From FEN-1297 sp021817845 (GTDB lineage: Bacteria; Bacteroidota; Ignavibacteria; Ignavibacteriales; Ignavibacteriaceae), in contig JAKAFW010000010.1 of the NCBI GenBank assembly GCA_021817845.1, forward strand, positions 35,029 through 99,028: a DNA stretch of 64,000 nt, given 5' to 3'. Positions within the stretch are counted from its first letter, which is position 1. Each line of letters opens with the position of its first letter. Positions 8,111-16,908 of the stretch are shown in pieces. The position numbers and the translations under genes were made by a program. A model generated the notes under the pieces. The model saw only the letters and a program-made list of their open reading frames with translations, was not told the origin of the DNA and did not search any database.

Positions 8111-9943
8111 TTATAGTCTCCTAAATATTAAAAGATATTCATGAATTTTGTTTACAATAAATTTAAACGGGTAGCCTAATGGCCGCATATTATTATATTC
8201 AGGTTGTCTATCCCAAATGAGAATGTCCTCAAAGGAAAATCCTACTTCTTGTGCAATTCTTGCAGTGTCAATGTGCAAAGGGAAAAATTTGTCCTTCTTA
8301 CGTAGATCCATAACATTAATGATGAAATACCCTCTCGGTTTTGTGACCCTGTAAACTTCATTACAAACTGATTTAAGAGAGGAAATAAACTCGTTGTAAT
8401 CTTTAATGTTTCCTAAATCTTCTCGTTTGTCTGAATAATTAATGTTTTGCTTATTATCTGCCGTTCGCTGCCTATTAAGAATATCCCAGTAGGGAGGGGA
8501 TGTAATACATAAGTCGATTGATTCCGCCTCTATTCTCTTTGAAAGTTGTAATGAGTCGCCAACTAAATATTTATTTTCTAAACCATAAAGTGGAATATTG
8601 TATGAGCTAATTGCTCTTTTGATAAATTGTTTTTTGAAATCAGGATTTAAATCAATGCCGATAACATCTTTTCCTTTTTTCAAACCCGCAATTAGAGTTG
8701 TTCCTGATCCTGCAAAGCAATCCAGTATTTTTCCACCATTAGGTTTGCAGAATGTGTCAATCAATCTTGAAACTAACTTGATTGTGAAAATAGCAGGATG
8801 ATGGAGTTTTTTTTCTTCTTCTGTTTTTCCTAAGTCACGCCAAATGCTGAAAGAATTTTGCAACCACTCCTTACCAGTGAGGTTATTTGTTTTGTTCAGT
8901 GTCTTTCTTGGTTGAACAAGAAAAAGATACTCAAAAGTTAGTTGCGGGTCTTTTATAGTTTGGTTGATGCTCTTGTAACGTTTATGATTTTCAGTAAAGG
9001 TTTCGACAGTTCCGATTCGTTCAAGTGTTTGCTGAATTGCTGATTGTGAAATTACTCCTTCGTTGTTATAACTTAAAACAATGTATTGTGCTTTGGAAGA
9101 ATTCAAAATCAAATCTTCAAGTGCGTTTAAAGCATTTGTCTTTGAACAATATTTTGATTTTTGATTCTCGTATTCTCTCATTCCAGTTTCACCATAAATT
9201 TTTGGTGTTTCTTTAAACCAACCCTCAGCGATGAGTTCAAGAATGAAATAGTTTGATGCGTATTGTCTGCTGTTGTAGGGTGGATCAAGATATAAAATGT
9301 CGGAATGAATTTCTTTTATCAATTCGTTTGCATCTCTTTTGAATACCTTATTTTTATTCTTGCTCGGAATTATTTCAACTGCTTCAAGTTTCAAAGGATT
9401 CAATGCTCTCTTATCCCAAGTTTTCAAATACGCTGCATAAGTTCCAGAAACATTGCTAACAAGATTTACACCCTTCAATAATGAAGTGAGTAAATAATAA
9501 TATTCAAGTTCAGTTAATTTATTATCGTTTTTCCACTCTTCAAATAAGCTTCTGAATGTATCTATACGCAAAGCGTTTTCGTCTGAGAAATATTGTCTGC
9601 CCCCATTTGGTGAGTAGTTTTCAAACATGAATCCTGGCCTACGAATTTTTAGTTTGTTCATGTAGTCAAATAATGCTTCGTTACTGTTTTTCAGTTTGAG
9701 AAGTGATTTAAGTTTTTTGAATTTAGGTTCTTCGTTCAATTCGATATAGGTCTTTGAAAGAGCATATGAAAACTCAAGTGTGTCGTTTGATATAACTGTG
9801 TAACCTAGCTTTTTAAAATGTCTTCCAACCGTTGATGTCCCAGCAAACAGATCCACAAAGTTAGATGTGCCGTTGACTCCTGTCATTTTAACTACTTGCT
9901 CTATAAATGGTAATAACTTTGATTTTGCTCCGTAATATCTCAT
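8111..9943 (-). CDS. Double-domain DNA methyltransferase (D12-type m6A plus N4C/N6A type)
   Basis: About 610 residues from the ATG at 9943 (the open frame extends to a TTG at 9970). The N-terminal domain begins RYYGAKSKLLPFI, has motif I FVDLFAGTSTVG (29-40) and motif IV DPPY (220-223): the D12/alpha class adenine methyltransferases. The C-terminal half has a second SAM site, FAGSGTT (410-416), and a second catalytic motif TSPPYW (481-486), typical of N4-cytosine or N6-adenine enzymes, in the order I then IV. Two fused catalytic domains usually protect the two strands of an asymmetric site, as in type IIS systems. It is the first gene of a four-gene leftward operon ending in a PD-(D/E)XK nuclease, so it is the modification part. 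Confidence 0.85.
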   Translation of the reverse strand: MRYYGAKSKLLPFIEQVVKMTGVNGTSNFVDLFAGTSTVGRHFKKLGYTVISNDTLEFSYALSKTYIELNEEPKFKKLKSLLKLKNSNEALFDYMNKLKIRRPGFMFENYSPNGGRQYFSDENALRIDTFRSLFEEWKNDNKLTELEYYYLLTSLLKGVNLVSNVSGTYAAYLKTWDKRALNPLKLEAVEIIPSKNKNKVFKRDANELIKEIHSDILYLDPPYNSRQYASNYFILELIAEGWFKETPKIYGETGMREYENQKSKYCSKTNALNALEDLILNSSKAQYIVLSYNNEGVISQSAIQQTLERIGTVETFTENHKRYKSINQTIKDPQLTFEYLFLVQPRKTLNKTNNLTGKEWLQNSFSIWRDLGKTEEEKKLHHPAIFTIKLVSRLIDTFCKPNGGKILDCFAGSGTTLIAGLKKGKDVIGIDLNPDFKKQFIKRAISSYNIPLYGLENKYLVGDSLQLSKRIEAESIDLCITSPPYWDILNRQRTADNKQNINYSDKREDLGNIKDYNEFISSLKSVCNEVYRVTKPRGYFIINVMDLRKKDKFFPLHIDTARIAQEVGFSFEDILIWDRQPEYNNMRPLGYPFKFIVNKIHEYLLIFRRL

Positions 9944-9970
9944 TTTATATCTATAATTATGTTGAATCAA

Positions 9971-10613
9971 TTATTTTAAAATAAGTAAATACTTCAATGC
10001 AAGTATTTTTTTTCTGTTTAATATTTATATCTTGCGTATTAGACTTGCACCGCCGTTATTTAAGCAAGCATATTACATGGTTATACATCTAACAAAATAA
10101 GACCTATTCAACAAATTATGCATTTCACAATGCGAGTAGAATCGGTCAGAATAATGCGTATCTTTATTTTAGCAAAGTTAAATAAATTTTCTCTTTAAAG
10201 CATTAAAAGGTGAGTTTGTTTTTGGATATAGCTTCATGATTTTTCCTTAATTAAATTTTTAATATCATCTGCAATTACAAATAAGTCTAAGTTTTTTCTT
10301 CAAGTCGAAGGAGGCGTAGGCAAAACCTGTTTGGCGGTAGGAAAGCTTTCCAGCCGAAAAGTTGAGTGAAGTTATACTTTTCACATTCCTTGGCGTAACC
10401 GATGGGGCGGATGCGTCGGCCTTTGATAATATTTAACATAAATATTATTTGTAATACTTACAAGGTACCGCGTCTTCGGGTTTGCTTTATACAATAAAAG
10501 GATAAAATAAAAATGCCGTTCAGAGGGTAACCGGAGGGGGGAGTAGTGGGAAATTCCTAAACCTTCTATTATGCAGATTGGTTTTATATCGAAGTTATTA
10601 GAGGTATCCTACA
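9971..10613. other. Gene-poor gap with short coding scraps and low-complexity repeats
   Basis: No intact gene. On the minus strand a scrap reading NLDLFVIADDIKNLIKEKS ends in TGA at 10234-10236, overlapping an ATG (10237) that opens a 19-codon ORF, like the end and beginning of two coupled genes now lost. From about 10300 to 10420 there is GC-richer, repeat-like sequence of the kind seen in the other gaps. The last 30 bases before 10614 resemble those before 12984 (see findings). Confidence 0.35.
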
Positions 10614-12419
10614 TTAGGCATATTGATGAACATACTCATTGAGTCTAATTTCAAGTTCGAGTAGATCTTCTTTTATTTTCTGTCGGGATTTCTCGGTTTC
10701 TTCTAAGATTTCGGGTATTATCTTCTTATAATAGTTGATTCCATCCTTCAAATTAGTTTGGAATGTATTTATAAATTCCTCAGCTTGTGTTGAAAGAGGA
10801 TTCAAATTATCATCTATCTTTTTCACCAAAAAATTTATGTACAAGCTTAGTTCTTTTATAAACATGTTTGGTCTATTGGGGTTGGTTATAAGGTTTATTC
10901 TTCCGTAAATATGATCAACCATTTCATTTAAAGTTGCAACCTTTGAATAATATGCAAGATTCGGTCCGGGGCAGACAGAGACAGCCATACTAATTTTTGG
11001 GGTATCAATATTATTTACTTTTAGAGCTGAAGCTGCAAGCCCAACACAAAGACAAACTTTTTCTGTGGTTTTATCTAGCTCTTTTTGAAAATCATCAAGG
11101 TTGTTAGCATTTGACTTTAAATCAGTTGTCTTTTTATTTACATATGAGATAGACGCTGTACAAGCGGGTTTTTCCGAATACTCTTTATTAGAGACAAGAA
11201 ATTTTTTAATGCACGGCGCTCCAGGTTTACCGTCTTTTATTCTATCTGCTTTTTCAATTTCTTTGCTGCTTGTTCTAAGATTACTAAAAGGGACGCCAAG
11301 GGGGGAAACATCGCTTAAATATATATCATCTTCTCCAGCTTCGCAAAGCCGTTGTAAAGTTTCCTCATCTACATTCATTACTTCCGGAACCAGAAGGAAC
11401 GGGCTGCCCCAGCCAACAGATTTGACCCCGTATTCTCTTATAAGAAAATTCTGTTCGCTTGCTTTGCCTACTCCGCCCTGTACTGTTATATCGAAATCGA
11501 GCTGCGAATCGTCGAATGAGATATCTTTTTTTAATAATGACTTCTTAAGCAATTCGCGCAGTGATACAAGTAATTCATTCTTCTTATTTTTAAATTCGTC
11601 AAGTATGGGACCTAATAGAAATCCCTCGGTTGCAAATGCGTGTCCGCCGCAATTTAATCCGGATTCAATCCTATATTCCGAAACCCACAATCCTTTGTTT
11701 GCTAAAAACTTTCCCTGAATTAGAGCTGACCGGAAATCACTCACTTTTATTATAATCTTCTTTTTAAAACTACCATCATTCTTTGGGAAAAAATCTTTGA
11801 AGGTTCCCAGGTAGCTGAATAAACGTGTATTTATTCCGGCGGAAAAAACAATAGAGCTTTCCAGGTCGCTGTTGGCATATCCTCTTAGAGCAGCATGTGC
11901 ATCGTTGTATTCTACCGGGAGTTGAATGCCTTGCATATCATAATTAGCCTTGTCCAGTTTAGTCATTATATTTACATCTATCGAACCCGGCTTAAGATTT
12001 TCCCGCAGCCACTTCTGCAGCGAAAGCATGATGTTAGTATCTTTGGTTGCGAGCATTTCTTTGTACTTAATCTTTAACATTGAAATATCAGGAAGCATTT
12101 CAAAGTATTTACTTATTTCGCTGCCATGTTCAAATACAGAATGTTTTAATATTTGAAATTGTTCTTTAGCAAGCCGGTTTATCAAATTTAAGTAAGCAGT
12201 GATTCTTTTGGCTCTTGAATCCTTTTCTTTATCGCTGATGTCTGAATAAGGTATGTCGTTTTTTTCAGTATAATGCTTGCGTAATTTTTCCATTAGCGTG
12301 TCGTCTGCTAAAGACATAACAGATGAGATACCGTACTTGGACACCTTAATAGGTGTATCAATAGAAAATCCGGTTCCCAATACGGGTATGTGAAAATCAT
12401 GAAGATCAGAAATACTCAT
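10614..12419 (-). CDS. Nitronate monooxygenase/FabK-like TIM-barrel protein, large variant
   Basis: 601 residues. It opens IPVLGTGFSIDTPIKVSKYG, resembling the N-terminus of nitronate monooxygenases, where the substrate-side loop follows strand 1. GLNCGGHAFATEG recalls the AGGH flavin/substrate motif, and VQGGVGKASEQNFLIREYG with VGWGSPFLLVPE recalls the late GGI and MGTRFL phosphate-binding segments. So I infer an FMN-dependent oxidoreductase. It is nearly twice the usual 320-370 residues; the extra mass is an insertion near residues 60-170 and a long helical C-terminal tail (about 480-601). Stand-alone gene between repeat-rich gaps; the true substrate is unknown. Confidence 0.5.
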   Translation of the reverse strand: MSISDLHDFHIPVLGTGFSIDTPIKVSKYGISSVMSLADDTLMEKLRKHYTEKNDIPYSDISDKEKDSRAKRITAYLNLINRLAKEQFQILKHSVFEHGSEISKYFEMLPDISMLKIKYKEMLATKDTNIMLSLQKWLRENLKPGSIDVNIMTKLDKANYDMQGIQLPVEYNDAHAALRGYANSDLESSIVFSAGINTRLFSYLGTFKDFFPKNDGSFKKKIIIKVSDFRSALIQGKFLANKGLWVSEYRIESGLNCGGHAFATEGFLLGPILDEFKNKKNELLVSLRELLKKSLLKKDISFDDSQLDFDITVQGGVGKASEQNFLIREYGVKSVGWGSPFLLVPEVMNVDEETLQRLCEAGEDDIYLSDVSPLGVPFSNLRTSSKEIEKADRIKDGKPGAPCIKKFLVSNKEYSEKPACTASISYVNKKTTDLKSNANNLDDFQKELDKTTEKVCLCVGLAASALKVNNIDTPKISMAVSVCPGPNLAYYSKVATLNEMVDHIYGRINLITNPNRPNMFIKELSLYINFLVKKIDDNLNPLSTQAEEFINTFQTNLKDGINYYKKIIPEILEETEKSRQKIKEDLLELEIRLNEYVHQYA

Positions 12420-12714
12420 TATAGAATTTCCCTAAAATTAAAAATTGATTAAGCGGGGTAAATTTTACTTATTGAGAATATATGACACTCAAGAATATTT
12501 GGTAAAACATCCGGCTGGTCTAATTACCATCCAAGTAAGAATGGAAAAGCAAAAATCTAATTTAATAGTCACAGTCTATATATTAGTTTTAGCTAATTAA
12601 TTATACATATACGTAATATAAAAAATTACTTGCATAAAAGTATGAAAATATTTTGTAATATCTTAGGCAAATAATTTTATTATTTTTAATGCGATTTGGA
12701 TGTAAAAAAGAGTA

Positions 12715-12975
12715 GCGCGGCAAGCTTGCCTTCCGGCAGGCGCAAAGAATACGCAACGTTCGCAGAGAACCTGCCTACCGAGAATGTTGCAGGACTCTCC
12801 TATTTAGTCTCGAACGTAAAGAGAGGTCTCAAAACTGTCTAAAAAGAGATTTCTTCCCGCATACGGGGCAGGCACCCGCAAACGGGGCAGGCCCTCCGGT
12901 CGAAATGACATTTTGGAGTTGTGCAACAGTCTCTACCGACAGGCAGGTATTGAAGTTTTTAGAAGTGTCCTATAA
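12715..12975. repeat. Composite intergenic repeat block, family 1 copy A with a 19-bp tandem pair
   Basis: Positions 12780-12857 align base for base with 57592-57669 (78 nt each, about 85 percent identical by eye), including TTTCAAAACTGTCTAAAAA-type core. Next comes a tandem pair CCCGCATACGGGGCAGGCA / CCCGCAAACGGGGCAGGC, then CCGGTCGAAATGACATTTT, then a segment similar to the one just before 10614. Read on the minus strand this includes ATTTCGACCGGAGGG ahead of GAAATCTCTTTTTAGAC, a combination I recall as a common dispersed element in Bacteroidota-type genomes. The rest of the 12420-12983 gap shows no gene. Confidence 0.65.
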
Positions 12976-12983
12976 TAAAGTCG

Positions 12984-14165
12984 TCAAAGACCAAATTCAA
13001 GTTTTAAGACTTTAAACATTTTAATAACGTAATCTAAATCTTCTTTTGAATGAGCCGCAGAAATTTGAATCCTTATTCTTGCGGTTTCCTTGGGAACTAC
13101 AGGGTAGAAAAATCCAATTACATAAATATTCTTTTCGAGCATACGTGCCGCTACATTTTGTGCAAGCACCGCATCTCCGAGCATGATAGGGACAATTGGG
13201 TGTACACCCGGTTTAACCTTGAGCCCGGCTTTTGTGATTCCGTCTCTAAAATATTTTGTATTATCTTCAAGTTTGTCGCGTAAATCAGTTGATGATTTTA
13301 ATATATCAAGAACCTTTAACGAAGCGGAAATGATACTCGGGGCAACAGTGTTTGAAAACAAATATGGTCTTGAACGCTGACGAAGCAAGTCAATGATCTC
13401 TTTTCTTCCGCTTGTATAACCGCCGCTGGCACCTCCCAAAGCTTTTCCAAGCGTACCGGTAATTATATCTATTCGTCCCATTACCTTGTTATATTCGTGA
13501 GTTCCTCTACCTGTTTTACCCATAAAGCCAACTGCATGTGAATCGTCAACCATAACAAGCGCGCCGTATTTATCGGCAAGGTTACAAATGTTTTCTAAGT
13601 TTGCTATACTTCCGTCCATCGAAAAAACACCGTCGGTAGCAATTAATTTTATCTTAGTTGAAGAAGCTTCCTTCAGCTTATCTTCAAGGTCATTCATATC
13701 ATTATTCTTATAGCGAAAGCGATTTGCTTTGCAGAGCCTTATGCCGTCGATAATACTAGCGTGATTTAGTTCATCACTTATAACCGCGTCTTCATCCGAA
13801 AGGATCGTTTCGAATAAACCCCCGTTTGCATCAAAACATGAAGAATAAAGGATCGTATCTTCTGTTCCGAGAAATTCCGAAATCTTATATTCTAACTCTT
13901 TATGAATTTCTTGAGTGCCACAAATGAATCGAACAGAAGAAAGTCCGTATCCCCAGGTATCATAACTTGCCCTTGCCGCTTGAATAACTTCATTATTATC
14001 TGCTAAACCAAGGTAATTGTTCGCACACATATTCAAAACTTTTTGCCCTTTTACCTGTATGTAAGCGCTTTGAGGGCTTCCTATTATTCTTTCATTTTTA
14101 TAAAGTCCTTCATCTTGAATGTGCTGAAGAATGGTGCTGTAATGATTTTTTATTTTCTCGTTCAT
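12984..14165 (-). CDS. kbl: Glycine C-acetyltransferase (2-amino-3-ketobutyrate CoA ligase)
   Basis: 393 residues, the usual length. It converts 2-amino-3-oxobutyrate and CoA to glycine and acetyl-CoA, the second step of threonine breakdown. The alpha-oxoamine synthase signatures are clear: NMCANNYLGLA near the start, DELNHASIIDG, VMVDDSHAVGFMG for the PLP-binding Asp/His region, and TGTLGKALGG with the Schiff-base lysine around residue 244. The ATG at 14165 has GAGGAATTCA before it. It lies 28 nt downstream of tdh on the same strand, the classical tdh-kbl operon, which supports Kbl over the paralogous BioF or HemA. Confidence 0.95.
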   Translation of the reverse strand: MNEKIKNHYSTILQHIQDEGLYKNERIIGSPQSAYIQVKGQKVLNMCANNYLGLADNNEVIQAARASYDTWGYGLSSVRFICGTQEIHKELEYKISEFLGTEDTILYSSCFDANGGLFETILSDEDAVISDELNHASIIDGIRLCKANRFRYKNNDMNDLEDKLKEASSTKIKLIATDGVFSMDGSIANLENICNLADKYGALVMVDDSHAVGFMGKTGRGTHEYNKVMGRIDIITGTLGKALGGASGGYTSGRKEIIDLLRQRSRPYLFSNTVAPSIISASLKVLDILKSSTDLRDKLEDNTKYFRDGITKAGLKVKPGVHPIVPIMLGDAVLAQNVAARMLEKNIYVIGFFYPVVPKETARIRIQISAAHSKEDLDYVIKMFKVLKLEFGL

Positions 14166-14192
14166 TGAATTCCTCTTTATTACATTATTTAG

Positions 14193-15233
14193 TTATTCTT
14201 TTATCCAGTCTAACACTATTTTCCCGGAATTTCCGGATTTCATCAATTCAAATCCTTCGATGTAAGATTCGTAAGGAAAACGATGAGTTATTATAGGAGT
14301 TATATCTAATCCGCTTTGGATCATTGTCGTCATCTTATACCAGGTTTCAAACATTTCTCTCCCATAAATTCCTTTAAGAGTAAGACCATTAAATACAACG
14401 GTGTTCCAATCGATAGCTGCGCTTTCCGGTAAAATTCCTAAGAGTGCAATTTTCCCGCCGTGGCACATTACTGTAAGCATGCTTTTAAGTGCAGCAGGAC
14501 TTCCGGACATTTCTAATCCTACATCAAATCCTTCTTTCATATCAAGTTCGTTCATTACATCGTTAAGATTTTCTTTAGCAACATTTACAGCACGGGTAAC
14601 GCCCATTTTTTTTGCAAGTTCAAGCCGGTATGGGTTTATGTCTGTAATTACGACATAACGCGCACCAGCATGTTTTACTATAGCGGCAGCCATTATTCCG
14701 ATTGGTCCGGCGCCGGTAATTAAAACATCTTCGCCCAGAACATCAAAAGAAAGGGCAGTATGAGTTGCATTTCCAAAGGGATCAAAAGTTGATAAAATTT
14801 CTTTTGGAATATTCGGATCGCACTGCCAAATATTTGAAACCGGAATGCAGAGATATTCCGCAAATGCACCGGGGCGATTTACTCCAACACCCATTGCATT
14901 TTTACAAAGATGTCTTCTGCCGGCTCTGCAGTTTCTACAATGCCCGCATACAATGTGTCCTTCTCCGCTGACTAATTCACCAACTTTTAAATCATGAACG
15001 TTGCTTCCGATTGCTTCAACAGTTCCAACATATTCGTGTCCTGTGACCATCGGTACTGGTATAGTTTTTTGAGCCCATTCGTCCCAATTATAGATATGAA
15101 TATCTGTTCCGCAAATTGATGTCTTGTGAATTTTAATTAAGACATCGTTTATACCAACTTCAGGTATAGCAACTTCGTCAAGCCATAAACCCGGTTTTGA
15201 ATATTTTTTTACAAGCGCTTTCATTGTTTTCAT
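14193..15233 (-). CDS. tdh: L-threonine 3-dehydrogenase
   Basis: Zinc-dependent medium-chain dehydrogenase that oxidises threonine to 2-amino-3-oxobutyrate for Kbl. SICGTDIHIYNWDEW holds the catalytic zinc Cys and the TDH-specific segment; GHEYVG and the structural zinc loop CGHCRNCRAGRRHLC follow; GAGPIGIMAA is the NAD(P) Rossmann motif. The ATG at 15233 (346 residues) has AAGGA 8-12 nt upstream and matches the family N-terminus; the extra residues up to 15299 would be unsupported. First gene of the tdh-kbl pair. Confidence 0.95.
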   Translation of the reverse strand: MKTMKALVKKYSKPGLWLDEVAIPEVGINDVLIKIHKTSICGTDIHIYNWDEWAQKTIPVPMVTGHEYVGTVEAIGSNVHDLKVGELVSGEGHIVCGHCRNCRAGRRHLCKNAMGVGVNRPGAFAEYLCIPVSNIWQCDPNIPKEILSTFDPFGNATHTALSFDVLGEDVLITGAGPIGIMAAAIVKHAGARYVVITDINPYRLELAKKMGVTRAVNVAKENLNDVMNELDMKEGFDVGLEMSGSPAALKSMLTVMCHGGKIALLGILPESAAIDWNTVVFNGLTLKGIYGREMFETWYKMTTMIQSGLDITPIITHRFPYESYIEGFELMKSGNSGKIVLDWIKE

Positions 15234-15371
15234 TTTGAATTCCTTTTTGAAAAACGAATTTGAAGATTTATTGTATTTCAAAATTATAGATTCAGCCAAT
15301 AAACACCAAACGAAGATATGCCTACCAATCGGTGGGAGTATTGTCTTTTAGCACAGGATTTGGCAAAAAAA

Positions 15372-15773
15372 TTAGATTATAGAAAAAAGAGCAAACTCGA
15401 TATTTGAAGATTCCTTATACTTTTTAATTTTATCCGCAAACCATCCTTCATCAATGTTGTTAACTCCGGCAGTAGACCTTAACCATTTTAATTCTTTGTC
15501 ATAATTTGAAAAATCTGAGAAGGTTAATTTTAGTCCGTCGGAAACGAACGACTGGGCAACTTTTGCAGTGGAAAATTTTATCGGATCATCCGCAATATAT
15601 TTATTTACCAGCAAGCTCTTTAACGTGTCTTCGTAAAACTCCTTGGCAAACCCAAGTTTTAATGCAACATCGCGAATAATTTGCTTTTCCGGTTCAGTTA
15701 ATTGATTATCTTTTTTAGCTACGATCAGTAGCCCCTTTAAGTAATTGCTCTTGTCTTGAAGTGTAAGCTCCAT
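15372..15773 (-). CDS. TerB-like small helical protein
   Basis: 133 residues, all predicted helical, no signal or membrane segment. LKGLLIVAKKDNQLTEPEKQ resembles the first helix pair of TerB-fold proteins, where acidic and polar residues bind metal: an opening helix, D/E-rich turn, then EKQIIRDVALKLGF. The family is linked with tellurite resistance or general stress and phage response, but TerB folds are used widely and no other ter gene is nearby. ATG at 15773. Similarity is by pattern only. Confidence 0.45.
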   Translation of the reverse strand: MELTLQDKSNYLKGLLIVAKKDNQLTEPEKQIIRDVALKLGFAKEFYEDTLKSLLVNKYIADDPIKFSTAKVAQSFVSDGLKLTFSDFSNYDKELKWLRSTAGVNNIDEGWFADKIKKYKESSNIEFALFSII

Positions 15774-15894
15774 TCCAACTCCACAAAAAATTTGAGTGTT
15801 AAACTACAAAAAATTAATTAAGAGAAAAATTCTAAAAATTCGTCTGGAATGCCAAAATATCCCCAATGTGTTTACAAACAATAATTTCCAAAGC

Positions 15895-16605
15895 TTAGTC
15901 GAAGAAGAAAAAACTTGAAAACTTTTTAAGTAACCCAGTTTTAATAATTTCCGCGCAATCTTCATCACTTTGAAGCCCTGTATTAATAATAAGATTATAT
16001 AAAAGAGGATCTGAGATGTCTTTATGAAAATAATTTCGCAAATACTCTTTCCTATCAGCATCTTCTCGCTTTATAAAATCTAAAGCATCTTTTTTATCGA
16101 GGTTGAATAACTGCTGAATATGTGAGATACGGGCTTCAATAGGAGCTACTAAACGGATATGATAAGCATTTGACAAATTTGATGTAATAATGTTGGCGCC
16201 TCTGCCAATTATAATTACATTGCCAATCCGCCCAAGTTCAAATATTGCCTTTGTTGTTTTATGGGCTAGAGACCAAACACCCGGTTGTCCTGCAAGCAAT
16301 TCATTTAAAATCGAATTCATGCTCGGGTATTTTTTCTCTTCCATTAACTTAGAAAGGGTTTCGGGGAGATGATGATCTTGCAGAACTTTTTCAATTAAGT
16401 TTTTGTCGAATACCGCCCAATGAGCCTTATTGTTTAATTTTTGAAAAATATCGATCAATAATTCCGAAATCTTATCTGCTCTTACTCCGGTTTCCCGCGA
16501 AATAGTAATACAAGGTCCGATAGGTCCCTTTGGTTGCCTGGAATCCTTTAAAGCAGAATGCGACTCAATATACAATTTTGCTTTTTCAAATGATCCTATT
16601 GTCAT
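15895..16605 (-). CDS. Cytidylate kinase-like family protein
   Basis: 236 residues from the ATG at 16605, which has GGGAGAG 7 nt upstream; the open frame otherwise extends to a TTG at 16656. ITISRETG near residues 33-40 corresponds to the modified nucleotide-binding loop of the Cmk-like family 2, and NVIIIGRGAN and the basic lid region (REDADRKEYLRNYF) fit as well. These proteins resemble CMP kinases but commonly lack a proven substrate. It diverges from fumC on the other side. Not assigned as cmk because the P-loop is not canonical. Confidence 0.7.
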   Translation of the reverse strand: MTIGSFEKAKLYIESHSALKDSRQPKGPIGPCITISRETGVRADKISELLIDIFQKLNNKAHWAVFDKNLIEKVLQDHHLPETLSKLMEEKKYPSMNSILNELLAGQPGVWSLAHKTTKAIFELGRIGNVIIIGRGANIITSNLSNAYHIRLVAPIEARISHIQQLFNLDKKDALDFIKREDADRKEYLRNYFHKDISDPLLYNLIINTGLQSDEDCAEIIKTGLLKKFSSFFFFD

Positions 16606-16841
16606 TTCGTCTCTCCCAAAAAAATTTGTTAGAAAAGGAAAAAGTTCGTTTTGCAAATCTTTCCGGATAAATCTTGCACAGGATTAACGCTAATAAAATT
16701 TTATTCTAGAAATAACATCTATTCAAATGTCGATAATAATTTGATTAATTGAAAGTGCATTTGTTTTCTATTTCATAATTACCTTCTATTATTGAGATTA
16801 TTTCTCTTAAAAATTTATCGTAAATTAATAGTATTATTTTT

Positions 16842-16866
16842 TTGAAGTTAATTTTTTTAACTTCAA
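16842..16866. promoter_or_regulatory. 10-bp perfect inverted repeat upstream of fumC
   Basis: TTGAAGTTAA (16842-16851) and its exact reverse complement (16857-16866) flank five T residues, 42 nt before the fumC ATG. Because both flanking genes point away from it, it cannot be a terminator of either one. It is either an operator or a 5'-UTR hairpin in the fumC message. Confidence 0.45.
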
Positions 16867-16908
16867 GATAAAATATTTTTTCAAAGAAATTTTAATGGAG
16901 AAAAATTT

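Noticed and set aside
11101..11718. 205-codon plus-strand ORF inside the nitronate-monooxygenase-like gene
   Set aside because: Serine-rich antisense reading of a real gene on the other strand, with no domain; a shadow of its codon bias.
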